Shown here one piece after another: positions 40,132-47,255 of a DNA stretch of 47,255 nucleotides. This stretch comes from Lachnospiraceae bacterium (lineage in GTDB: Bacteria; Bacillota; Clostridia; Lachnospirales; Lachnospiraceae): contig JAJQHQ010000042.1 in the NCBI GenBank assembly GCA_021199655.1, positions 1 through 47,255 of the forward strand, written 5' to 3'. The notes under the pieces were generated by a model. That model did not search any database and had not been told where the DNA came from. It saw only the letters and a program-made list of their open reading frames with translations. A program made the position numbers and the translations under genes. Numbering within the stretch: the stretch's first letter is position 1; each line of letters begins with the position of its first letter.

Positions 40132-40959
40132 CTACAAAACAACTTCCTCCGCCGCAAACACCGGCCCTTCCTTACAGATGCGTTTGTTTTTTACCTGAGA
40201 ATGTGCGTCCGTCTCCGCTGACTCACAGACACAGGCCAGACAGGCGCCGACTCCGCATGCCATCCGCTGCTCCAGTGACAGCCAGCACTCAATATGTTTC
40301 TCCTTCGCGTAAGTCTGAGCCGCGCGAAGCATCGGTGTCGGACCGCAGGCAAAGAGCACATCTGCGTTCAAATGGTTTTCCCGGATGCAGTCGAGCACAT
40401 TGCCATGCACAACTGTGCCGCAGATAATTCCACCGAAATCTGTCTGCACTTTTTGAAAGAGACCATCATCTTCCACAGCTACATATACCTTCCCATACAG
40501 GGCAAGCTCATCCGTCAGAAACAGTTCATCCCGATATCCCACGACTGCGATCACATTGCCTTCCAACTGCTTTGCAAGCTCGACCATCGGCGGAATTCCA
40601 ATCCCTCCGCCGATCAGAATCGCCGCGCGGTCCGCCCGGCAGCGATCAAGCGGATACCCATTGCCAAGGGGACCCAGGATATCCAGGCAGTCCCCTGCCT
40701 TACAGCCGGAAAACTCAGCCGTACCCTTCCCGGCGACCCGATATACAAGACGAATTCTGCCCTTTTCTTTATCTGTCTCACAGATGCTGATCGGCCGCGG
40801 CAGCAGCCGTCCGGAATCATTACTGTATACAGAGACAAACTGTCCGGGGCAGGCCGCAGAGGCGATAGAATCCGCCTGAAGCCACATACTGAAGATCTGA
40901 TCTGCGATCTGCTCCTGCGAACAGACTGCTGCTTTAAGCATAGTTTTCTGGGGGTTCAT
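40132..40959 (-). CDS. pyrK: Dihydroorotate dehydrogenase B, electron transfer subunit
   Basis: A 275-aa FAD and [2Fe-2S] protein that passes electrons from PyrD to NAD+. FAD contact: LLPRPISICE. NAD contact: AILIGGGIGIPPMVELAK. Cluster cysteines: ACGVGACLACVC, with a later Cys in NKRICKEGPVF. Length is about normal (B. subtilis PyrK is 256 aa). An AGGAG-type site lies rather far (about 13 nt) from the ATG, so an alternative internal ATG seven codons in is conceivable. It lies 103 bp after pyrF and before pyrD. Confidence 0.95.
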   Translation of the reverse strand: MNPQKTMLKAAVCSQEQIADQIFSMWLQADSIASAACPGQFVSVYSNDSGRLLPRPISICETDKEKGRIRLVYRVAGKGTAEFSGCKAGDCLDILGPLGNGYPLDRCRADRAAILIGGGIGIPPMVELAKQLEGNVIAVVGYRDELFLTDELALYGKVYVAVEDDGLFQKVQTDFGGIICGTVVHGNVLDCIRENHLNADVLFACGPTPMLRAAQTYAKEKHIECWLSLEQRMACGVGACLACVCESAETDAHSQVKNKRICKEGPVFAAEEVVL

Positions 40960-41062
40960 ATTATTTACACCACTCCTGTTTTTCTTTCATCATCCTGTTG
41001 TCCTGCAGTCTTTTCATCCAGTTCAGGCACAGGTATCCATGCCTCGTCAACTGCCCTGTCTG

Positions 41063-42067
41063 TCAGCGCCGTCCGAGTGCTCCGTTGATATCCTCAATCA
41101 TATCTGTCACCGCCTGACGGCTCGCTTCCGCGAAATGTTCTGCGCCATAGGAAGCGTATTTTTCCTGCCTATACGCTGCTATGATGCCGCGTGAGGAATT
41201 GACGATCGCGCCGAGCCCGTCCTCATTAAAGAACGGAGCCAGGTCTGCAGCCTTTCCGCCCTGTGCGCCATAGCCCGGCACCAGAATAAAGCTCTTAGGC
41301 ATTACACGGCGAAGCGTTTTGCCCATCTCCGGATAGGTTGCTCCAACCACCGCACCGACATAGCTGTAAGTCTCTCCCATACAGGAATCTGCCCATTCGG
41401 CGACTTTTTCTCCTACCAGCTCATACAACGGCTTTGCGCCGGCCTCACGGCGCTGTCCGATCTGCGTAAAATCTGTCCCGGCAGAAGTGCCCCCAATGGC
41501 GTCCGCAGGCGCATCCGCCACCAGCCGATCCTGAAATTCTCCGCTGGACGGATTGGATGTCTTGACAAGGACAAAAATCCCCTTCTTTTCCTCACGGCAT
41601 ACATCAAGAAACGGCCGGATTCCGTCCGTACCAAGGTACGGATTCACGGTCGCAAAATCCTCGCCGAACGGCGTCAGCCATTGCGAACCGATCTGTATCC
41701 TGCCAAGATGCGCCGTGGCATAGGCCGCGGAGGTGGAGCCAATATCGCCGCGCTTCACATCACCGATCACCACAAGTCCTTTCTCATGACAGTAGTGAAC
41801 CGTCTTCTGAAATGCCTCAAGTCCCGGAATGCCGAACTGTTCATACATCGCAATCTGCGGCTTTACCGCCGGGATCAGATCCCAGACCGCGTCAACAATC
41901 TTCTTATTATACTGCCAGACGGCTTCTGCGGCTCCTTCCAGAGTTTCTCCGTATTCCGCAAAAGCAGCCTTTGTAATCTGTTCCGGGATATAAGAAAGCA
42001 TCGGATCAAGTCCGACCACGATCGGTGCGTTTGTCTTTTTGATGTTTTCAATCAGCTTCTGTATCAT
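41063..42067 (-). CDS. pyrF: Orotidine 5'-phosphate decarboxylase, type 2
   Basis: A 334-aa OMP decarboxylase, final step of UMP synthesis. The active-site Asp-x-Lys-x-x-Asp motif is in VIGDVKRGDIGSTSAAYA (about residues 101-118). Other matches are VVGLDPMLSYIP at the N-terminus and FVLVKTSNPSSGEFQD. The long form (about 300 aa) is the type-2 group found in clostridia and mycobacteria. It begins 18 bp after the exopolysaccharide transferase gene, so it probably shares its transcript, and is followed by pyrK. Confidence 0.95.
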   Translation of the reverse strand: MIQKLIENIKKTNAPIVVGLDPMLSYIPEQITKAAFAEYGETLEGAAEAVWQYNKKIVDAVWDLIPAVKPQIAMYEQFGIPGLEAFQKTVHYCHEKGLVVIGDVKRGDIGSTSAAYATAHLGRIQIGSQWLTPFGEDFATVNPYLGTDGIRPFLDVCREEKKGIFVLVKTSNPSSGEFQDRLVADAPADAIGGTSAGTDFTQIGQRREAGAKPLYELVGEKVAEWADSCMGETYSYVGAVVGATYPEMGKTLRRVMPKSFILVPGYGAQGGKAADLAPFFNEDGLGAIVNSSRGIIAAYRQEKYASYGAEHFAEASRQAVTDMIEDINGALGRR

Positions 42068-42085
42068 AAGTTGTCTCCTCCGTAG

Positions 42086-44281
42086 TCATTCGTTTTCATC
42101 AGCGTCCCACCTGCTCAGAAAAGCAGCGGAATATTTCAGTACCCCATTCACCGCATAGGCGCAAAACAGGCCTGCGGAAGCCGCCCTGCCGAAGCCGGCA
42201 TAACGGTAAGCGCGATAGGTCATGCGCGCTGAGTGAAGTTTTCCTCCGGATTTGCCGGAGTCAGTCAGGCGATATTTTAAAAGCGGCTCATTGACAGCCA
42301 CGGCCTGTCCGTATTTTTTCAGAACACGCAGCCAGGTAATATAATCCTCATGGCTGTCCTCATGCTCCATCGGGAATTCCCTTGCCACATCCGTGCGAAG
42401 TAATACCGAAGAGCAGTTGATGCAATTGTGCAGCAAAAGCCGCCTGTAGGAGATCGTCTCATGCACCGGAATCACATGTCCGGTCAGTTCTCCCTCATAT
42501 GTGACAAGCTCCCGGGCGGTCGAGCAAAGGACAGGAGCAGACTTTCCCGTTGTAAGAAGTGCCAGCTGCTTTTTGAGCTTGTCATTGGCCCACCAGTCGT
42601 CCGCGTCCAGAAATGCAACATACTTTCCTCTGGCCATCTGTACGCCGCGGTTGCGCGTCGCGGCCGCTCCCATACTGATCTCATTTTTACAGTACTGTAT
42701 GCAGGATTCCGTCTGATACCGTTCCATAACCGCGTCCAGATCATCCGGTGAATTATCATTGATCACCAAAATCTCCAACGGCACCTCCTGTGCCAGCGCG
42801 GAATCGATTGCACGGCCAATTGTGTCCGCGCAGCCGCAGGCAGGTATGATCACCGACACAAGCGGCTCTTTCTGCGCAGAATCATCGTTTTGCACGACAT
42901 TCTCCGGCTTCACACCGGCGGTTGACGCTGTCCTCTGCCATTGCTCCACACCTTCTGTATTCTCCTTCTGGAACAGGATCTTGACAGTCGTGGCAATCAG
43001 CTGCAGATCCATCAGAAATGAAAAGTTCTCAATATAAGTGAGATCAAGTTTCAGCTTATCATAAGGGGTCGTATTGTATTTCCCGTAAACCTGTGCATAG
43101 CCGGTCAGACCCGCCTTTACTTTCAGTCGATAATGGAATTCCGGAATTTCTTTTTCATACTCCGCCGCAATCTCCGGACGTTCCGGGCGCGGTCCGACCA
43201 GAGACATATCCCCCGCCAGAATATTCAGAAGCTGCGGAAGTTCATCAAAGTGAATATTGCGCAGTACTCTGCCGACCGGGGTCACCCGGTCATCCCCCTT
43301 TGCAGCAAGGCGCGCACCCTGCTTTTCCGAATCGATCCGCATGCTGCGGAATTTATAAACCATGAAAACCCGGCCGTTCTTCGTCAGCCGCCTCTGCCGG
43401 TAAAAGACAGGTCCGCCGTCGTATGCCTTGATCAGCAGCGCGATCAGCAAAAAGAGCGGAAACAGCACGACCAGAAGCACAGCAGAAACGATCACGTCAA
43501 AAACACGCTTGATTGCCTGCTGCTCCACAGTGAGTCCGCGGTTTCGAAACAGCAGCAGCGGCGTGTCAAACAGATTGATCTCTTCTGAGCTCATCACCAT
43601 GATATCGGATATCTTCGGCTGACTGTAGCACCGGATATCATGTTCAAAACAAAATTTTAAAAAGAGATTACGTTCATGCGAAGAAATATCGCAGATCATG
43701 ACAGCCTGATGCTTCAGGATCTCCTCTTCGATCTTCTCTACACCCTCATCCAGCGAAATGGTTCCTTCAATGGTATACTTATCCTTCCGCCCTTCCATCT
43801 TTTTGATCAGGGAAGACGGGTCAAAATCCCCGTAGATCAGAAGGATCGCATGCGGCGGATAGATCCTCGTATAGACCCACCGCATAAACAGCACCCAGAT
43901 GACTACAGCAGCCAGATTGATCCCGCACACGCGAAGCATCGGCTGTATGTGTTCCAGAAATTTCCAGCGCCCGATCAGCGCCAGCTGAATATAAACGACT
44001 CCGTTTACGATGATCACGGAAAAAATCTGAGACAGAAGGACATCCAAAACCCTCTGATAGCCGACCTTGAACGCAGAAAACAGCTTTGATACCACGACCA
44101 CCAGAAACGCATACAGCGCGATCAAAGCACAATGCCCCCAGAAGCTGTAACGTCTTCCGATCACAGCCGAAGAATGATAAAAATGAAACCAGGTGTACGC
44201 AAATACGCCTGTCTGAATTGCCACGATCAGTACCGAAGCCATAAACATGATCAGTCTCTTGTACTGTTCTCTTCTTTTCAT
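42086..44281 (-). CDS. Fusion: polyprenyl glycosylphosphotransferase + GT2 glycosyltransferase
   Basis: A 731-aa bifunctional protein. Residues 1-130 contain four membrane segments, followed by a CoA-binding-like domain. A bacterial sugar-transferase domain (about 255-450) has KRVFDVIVSAVLLVVLFPL, YKFRSMRID, DELPQLLNILAGDMSLVGPRP and GLTGYAQVYGKYN; it would load a sugar phosphate onto undecaprenyl phosphate. From about residue 480 a family-2 glycosyltransferase follows (VSVIIPACGCADTIGRAIDS, FLDADDWW), which could add the next sugar. Such a fusion is unusual, as these activities are normally separate proteins. I start at ATG 44281 (AAAGG six nt upstream). It lies between an HPr-like gene and pyrF. 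Confidence 0.9.
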   Translation of the reverse strand: MKRREQYKRLIMFMASVLIVAIQTGVFAYTWFHFYHSSAVIGRRYSFWGHCALIALYAFLVVVVSKLFSAFKVGYQRVLDVLLSQIFSVIIVNGVVYIQLALIGRWKFLEHIQPMLRVCGINLAAVVIWVLFMRWVYTRIYPPHAILLIYGDFDPSSLIKKMEGRKDKYTIEGTISLDEGVEKIEEEILKHQAVMICDISSHERNLFLKFCFEHDIRCYSQPKISDIMVMSSEEINLFDTPLLLFRNRGLTVEQQAIKRVFDVIVSAVLLVVLFPLFLLIALLIKAYDGGPVFYRQRRLTKNGRVFMVYKFRSMRIDSEKQGARLAAKGDDRVTPVGRVLRNIHFDELPQLLNILAGDMSLVGPRPERPEIAAEYEKEIPEFHYRLKVKAGLTGYAQVYGKYNTTPYDKLKLDLTYIENFSFLMDLQLIATTVKILFQKENTEGVEQWQRTASTAGVKPENVVQNDDSAQKEPLVSVIIPACGCADTIGRAIDSALAQEVPLEILVINDNSPDDLDAVMERYQTESCIQYCKNEISMGAAATRNRGVQMARGKYVAFLDADDWWANDKLKKQLALLTTGKSAPVLCSTARELVTYEGELTGHVIPVHETISYRRLLLHNCINCSSVLLRTDVAREFPMEHEDSHEDYITWLRVLKKYGQAVAVNEPLLKYRLTDSGKSGGKLHSARMTYRAYRYAGFGRAASAGLFCAYAVNGVLKYSAAFLSRWDADENE

Positions 44282-44306
44282 GAAATACCTTTCCATTTAA
44301 TGTATT

Positions 44307-44567
44307 TCAGTGCAGCCCGTTGATAAACGCAGAAATCCTCTCAGCCGCCTCTTCTTCATCCGGGCCTTCAAAGCACATGACGATCTCATCGCCGCTCTGT
44401 ACACATGCGCTCAGAACACTGAGCAGACTCTTGGCATTGTATTCCCGGTCACGAAAGTGTATGGTAATCTTTGAATCATATTCCATAGCCAGTGTGCATA
44501 ATTCACCGGCCGGACGCAAATGGAGTCCCAGTTCATTATTTACTATCAGTCTCTTCTCCATTCTCAT
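44307..44567 (-). CDS. HPr-family phosphocarrier protein
   Basis: An 86-aa HPr-like protein. The phosphorylatable His is in GLHLRPAGE (usual form GLHARPA) and the regulatory Ser in AKSLLSVLSAC, at the place of HPr Ser46. Both sites are kept, so PTS transfer and HPr-kinase control are both possible, unlike Crh, which lacks the His. The rest (GDEIVMCFEGPDEEEAAERI) is typical. Its ATG overlaps the cdaR stop as TGATG; an ATG 6 nt later is an alternative start with better spacing from GGAGG. It may be a regulatory paralogue rather than the main HPr. Confidence 0.88.
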   Translation of the reverse strand: MRMEKRLIVNNELGLHLRPAGELCTLAMEYDSKITIHFRDREYNAKSLLSVLSACVQSGDEIVMCFEGPDEEEAAERISAFINGLH

Positions 44568-45925
44568 CAATCCTCCGTAGAAGCTTCCTGCTGCTCCTGT
44601 TCGGCGGCATTTACCATCAGCGTCACCTCAGACACAAGCGTAAACCCGTCCGGCAGCTCAATCTCCACCGGTATCTCGAAATCGCCCGCTTCTGAGCAGG
44701 CAGATAAATCAATCGTTGCCTCGATCTCCCCGGACGTGATCGTGCTTTCCTCATCATCCGCATGAACCGTCACGGAAATCGCGTCAGCAGGAGTAAATGT
44801 CAGCAGCATATTTTCCGGACGGTTCAGAACCGTCAGATCCGAAAGAGCAATCTGTACAGTCTGATTTCCGTTCTGTTCCACCACCACAGTCACAGTAATC
44901 ACCGAATCCGTACCGGAAGCAAGCCGCACATCCTCCATGGCACTGAGCGTTTCTGAAAGATCAAGTTCCTGTGTAAAGGTCTCTGTCGCTCCCGCCACAG
45001 AGACGGGCGTGCTCACGGAAAGTGCTTCGATCAGGGTGAGCGCTTCCGAAGTTCCAACCAGATTGACCGTGGTCGGCAGCGTTGTAACCTCCGTCACCTC
45101 GTAACCCTGTTCCGGTGTCCCGCTGGTCTCGATCATGATCGGAACCTCATATAAAACTTCCCAGAGCTCCACATCCACGGTCACCGTATTATCAGAGAGA
45201 AGCACACCTGAAGAATTCTTGATCTGCAGCCGGCTCATCTGTGTCTCGCTGAGCGCATCGCCGTTTTTATCTGTAATGGTCAAAGTGGAGGTCAGCCGTT
45301 GATCCGTAGAAATCCCGTTCACTGAAATCGTCGCCGTCACCTGCCCGATCCGTTCCAGCAGGCTTTCCGGTCCGGCAATCTGTATCGTCTTGCCATCCAC
45401 CACATCCGTCGTTCCGACCTCATAACCGCTCTGCGGCGTACCCGTCGTCTCGACCGTGATCACAAATTCACTCTCCTGAATCTGCTCCAGCTCCACCTTC
45501 ATAGAAGCCGGAACCACCGTGATCTCATCCAGCGTCACAGCAGAATTGGAACAGGTGACCGTCAGAGGAACCGTATTCATCTCTGTCAGGTTTTCCATAT
45601 CAGCTACGACCGTAAAATCTGAGGCGGAGAGACTTTCCAGCACCCGCCTGCGTTCGGTAACCTTGATCACCACAGAATCCTCAGATACTATATCAAATGC
45701 CTTATCAATTTCCGTCACACTGTCTTCATTGATAATCTCTATCTTAATGTCGCGAAACAGCTTTGACATGGTCGGATTGCTGACATTGGCAACCACCAGC
45801 CAGATGACAAAAGCGACTCCCACGGAGATCAGCTTCAGCGGCAGGTTTCTTCGCAGACTCCCAACCAGTTTTTTCCACAGTTCTTTCGGAAATTTGGGAA
45901 ATTTGAGAGATATCTTAAGCTTCAT
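44567..45925 (-). CDS. cdaR: CdaA regulatory protein CdaR (YbbR repeats)
   Basis: A 452-aa membrane-anchored regulator of the diadenylate cyclase CdaA. One N-terminal membrane helix (LISVGVAFVIWLVVANVSNP) is followed by four extracytoplasmic YbbR repeats, each with an EVLYEVPIMIETSGTPEQGY- or FVITVETTGTPQSGYEV-type strand pattern. The C-terminus (residues 370-450) is a less regular beta domain. CdaR modulates c-di-AMP synthesis from outside the membrane. GGGCGG precedes the ATG at 45925, which overlaps the end of cdaA by 11 nt, so translation is coupled. Confidence 0.94.
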   Translation of the reverse strand: MKLKISLKFPKFPKELWKKLVGSLRRNLPLKLISVGVAFVIWLVVANVSNPTMSKLFRDIKIEIINEDSVTEIDKAFDIVSEDSVVIKVTERRRVLESLSASDFTVVADMENLTEMNTVPLTVTCSNSAVTLDEITVVPASMKVELEQIQESEFVITVETTGTPQSGYEVGTTDVVDGKTIQIAGPESLLERIGQVTATISVNGISTDQRLTSTLTITDKNGDALSETQMSRLQIKNSSGVLLSDNTVTVDVELWEVLYEVPIMIETSGTPEQGYEVTEVTTLPTTVNLVGTSEALTLIEALSVSTPVSVAGATETFTQELDLSETLSAMEDVRLASGTDSVITVTVVVEQNGNQTVQIALSDLTVLNRPENMLLTFTPADAISVTVHADDEESTITSGEIEATIDLSACSEAGDFEIPVEIELPDGFTLVSEVTLMVNAAEQEQQEASTED

Positions 45926-46793
45926 TCTTCGTCCGCCCTTTCCAGAGCTTAAATTTCCTTGGGGCAACAGATTTATTCTGTAAAATCTCCAGTTGCTTTT
46001 TCAGCTCCTCCGAGGAAATCCCGTGCAGCAGCTCCCCTCTGTATGCGACAGAGATATCTCCGGTCTCCTCCGAAACGATCACTGTCATCGAATCTGTCTC
46101 CTCACTGATGCCGACGCCGGCTCTGTGTCTGGTGCCAAGTGCCTTATTCAGCATCATATTATCAGACAGCGGCAGATAACAGGTCGCCGCCGTGATACGA
46201 TTGCCCTTGATGATCACTGCACCGTCATGGAGCGGGGTATTATGTTCAAAAATATTGACCAGAAGCTGACTCGTCACGATGGAATCAAGCATGATCCCGG
46301 TCCTTTCGTATTCCTCCAGTCTTATATTCTGTTCCACCACGATCAGGGCTCCCGTCCTTGCCCGGCTCATTTCCACGGATGCTTTCACAATCTCGTTGAC
46401 CGTCTTATCACTGAATCGTTCGGAAACATTTTTTCCGTCGTCTCCCAGCTGGAGCAGGCCGGAAAAAATCGGTTTCTCACCAAGCTGCTCCAGCGCCTTG
46501 CGTATCTCCGGATGAAACACGACAACTGCAGCCGTGATTGCAATGTCCACCACCCGATTCACAAGATACATCAGCGTCGTCATCTGCAGTACATACACAA
46601 GTGCAATGCAGGCTGACAGGATCGCAATACCTTTCAGAAGATTCCAGGCTCTGGTATTCTGAATCCAGAGCAGCAAATTATACACGAGGAAAGCCAGAAT
46701 CAGAATTTCAAGAATATCCGTGAGCGTAATCGACACGGTCGGTATGGTCAGCCAGGAAAGGCTGTCCTTCAGCCAAAACAGAAACCCGCTCAT
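45915..46793 (-). CDS. cdaA: Diadenylate cyclase CdaA
   Basis: A 292-aa membrane c-di-AMP synthase. Three membrane helices at the N-terminus (ILEILILAFLVYNLLLWI, LLKGIAILSACIALVYVL, MYLVNRVVDIAITAAVVVF) precede the DAC domain with the two catalytic motifs: LHDGAVIIKGNRI (DGA) and GTRHRAGVGISEETDS (RHR). c-di-AMP controls potassium and osmolyte transport and cell-wall homeostasis. ATG 46793 follows GGAGGGGG; a longer frame is not supported. In many Firmicutes cdaA-cdaR is followed by glmM, but here an HPr-like gene comes next. Confidence 0.97.
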   Translation of the reverse strand: MSGFLFWLKDSLSWLTIPTVSITLTDILEILILAFLVYNLLLWIQNTRAWNLLKGIAILSACIALVYVLQMTTLMYLVNRVVDIAITAAVVVFHPEIRKALEQLGEKPIFSGLLQLGDDGKNVSERFSDKTVNEIVKASVEMSRARTGALIVVEQNIRLEEYERTGIMLDSIVTSQLLVNIFEHNTPLHDGAVIIKGNRITAATCYLPLSDNMMLNKALGTRHRAGVGISEETDSMTVIVSEETGDISVAYRGELLHGISSEELKKQLEILQNKSVAPRKFKLWKGRTKNEA

Positions 46794-46819
46794 TTTGCTT
46801 CCCCCCTCCATTCCATTTC

Positions 46820-46847
46820 AGTATAGCACAGTTTCCGAGTCATGCAA
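46820..46847 (-). promoter_or_regulatory. Predicted promoter of the cdaA operon
   Basis: On the minus strand TTGCAT (46842-46847) and TATACT (46820-46825) are separated by 16 bp, about 27 bp before the cdaA start codon. MITE copy C ends 30 bp upstream of the -35 box. Confidence 0.7.
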
Positions 46848-46876
46848 ACGTTTTTTTGCCATTCTTAAGAAAGAAT

Positions 46877-47011
46877 GTGACTATTCAGAACAGTACTTCG
46901 CACTTGCTGCGAAGTACGTATGAAAACGTATATTATATGGGGAAAAGCCTCATCGCGCAGCGATTCTAAATAGGCTTTTCCCTCGTAACTGTGAAGGTAC
47001 TGAACAGTTAC
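46877..47011 (-). mobile_element. MITE copy C (IS66-like ends), 135 bp, inverted
   Basis: This copy is reversed relative to A and B. It begins GTGACTATTCAG and ends CTGAACAGTTAC, with a perfect 8-bp duplication GAAAGAAT (46869-46876 and 47012-47019). On its own sense strand the middle stem is GGGAAAAGCC/GGCTTTTCCC and the right hairpin GTACTTCGCA/TGCGAAGTAC with loop GCAAG. Confidence 0.85.
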
Positions 47012-47046
47012 GAAAGAATGCGTTTGTGAACATCGGTCGCGCCAGT

Positions 47047-47203
47047 ACAGGTCACGTCCAGACCAAATCCATGTTAACAAACCTGTGTAAGCGTGACCTG
47101 TAGGCATCCGGCCAATGAAATCGCTTTGCGATGGAGCCGGATGCCTGTTGCCACTACGTTTTCAACCCTGACCACGCAGCAAGTGCGTGGTCGGGTTGTG
47201 AAC
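47047..47203 (+). repeat. Related two-hairpin element D with different ends
   Basis: The same architecture as the MITE core occurs with different stem sequences: ACAGGTCACG/CGTGACCTGT (47047-47056, 47092-47101), then AGGCATCCGGC/GCCGGATGCCT (47102-47112, 47136-47146) with inner ATCGC-TTT-GCGAT, then GACCACGCA/TGCGTGGTC (47170-47192) with loop GCAAG. The GTAAC tips are missing. A group II intron starts 11 nt after the last stem. Confidence 0.75.
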
Positions 47204-47255
47204 GTGCGCCCGGCGGCGCACGTTTCTAACCGGTGCAAGTCCGGAATCCGCCCGG
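47204..47255 (+). mobile_element. 5' end of a group II intron (partial)
   Basis: The sequence GTGCGCCCGGCGGCGCACG followed by CTAACCGGTGCAAGTCCGG is the characteristic start of bacterial group II introns: the GUGYG 5' end and a CCGGUGCAAGUCCGG hairpin of domain I. Only 52 nt are in the window, so the reverse transcriptase gene and catalytic domain V are not seen. Insertion directly after a GC-rich hairpin with TTGTGAAC between is the site preference of group IIC introns, so that class is favoured by inference. Confidence 0.82.

Overview
The window looks like a chromosomal segment of an endospore-forming Clostridia member, most likely family Lachnospiraceae. The basis is moderate GC, spoIIID and spoIIR, a glgC/glgD pair, type-2 pyrF with pyrK/pyrD, families common in that group (DUF4317-, DUF5721-, DUF6142- and DUF6809-like), strong AGGAGG-type ribosome binding sites with some TTG starts, and tRNA genes without encoded CCA. 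Nothing points to a plasmid or prophage. The species cannot be named from this sequence.

Layout. 1-5,000: an HD-domain phosphohydrolase, a sulfotransferase, a TSUP anion transporter, the sporulation regulator SpoIIID, an XRE regulator and small unknown genes. 5,000-8,000: a zinc-dependent phospholipase-C-like protein, a UMF1-type MFS transporter and a tRNA-Val/tRNA-Ala pair. 8,000-12,300: a ferrous-iron module (two FeoA proteins, FeoB, a 45-aa FeoB-associated Cys-rich membrane protein) divergent from a DtxR-type regulator, with a candidate operator on the feo promoter. 12,400-16,900: an S8 subtilase whose catalytic Ser is replaced by Cys, a Cys/Gly-rich mini-protein, DegV and a DUF5721-like protein. 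16,900-27,000: htpG under a perfect CIRCE element, TraX-like, DUF4317, a domain-reversed GH3 glycosidase and an M29 aminopeptidase. 27,000-36,300: DUF6142, VanZ, pyrE, glgC-glgD, a beta-propeller/HD-GYP sensor, a corrinoid adenosyltransferase and a tandem OB-fold protein. 36,600-46,800: bipA, then a long leftward array cdaA-cdaR-HPr-(glycosylphosphotransferase/GT2 fusion)-pyrF-pyrK-pyrD-spoIIR.

The most distinctive content is non-coding. Three elements of 133-135 bp (4999-5131, 27040-27174, 46877-47011) have terminal inverted repeats of the GTAACTRTTCAG type, and each is flanked by a perfect 8-bp target duplication. This is a MITE whose ends fit the IS66 family (GTAA tips, 8-bp duplications). 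Its interior folds into a conserved two-hairpin core whose stems change by compensatory substitutions. The same core recurs at 47102-47203 with unrelated ends, and there a group II intron begins directly after the 3' hairpin, as group IIC introns do. Older or partial copies lie near the window start, upstream of glgC, in the htpG leader, before the GH3 gene and beside the M29 gene.

Other points of note are hairpins over the translation starts of both spoIIID and spoIIR, an acidic insert in both FeoB and HtpG, a 20-bp x4 tandem repeat between feoA and feoB, and a duplicated 63-nt structured leader starting at a predicted transcription start.
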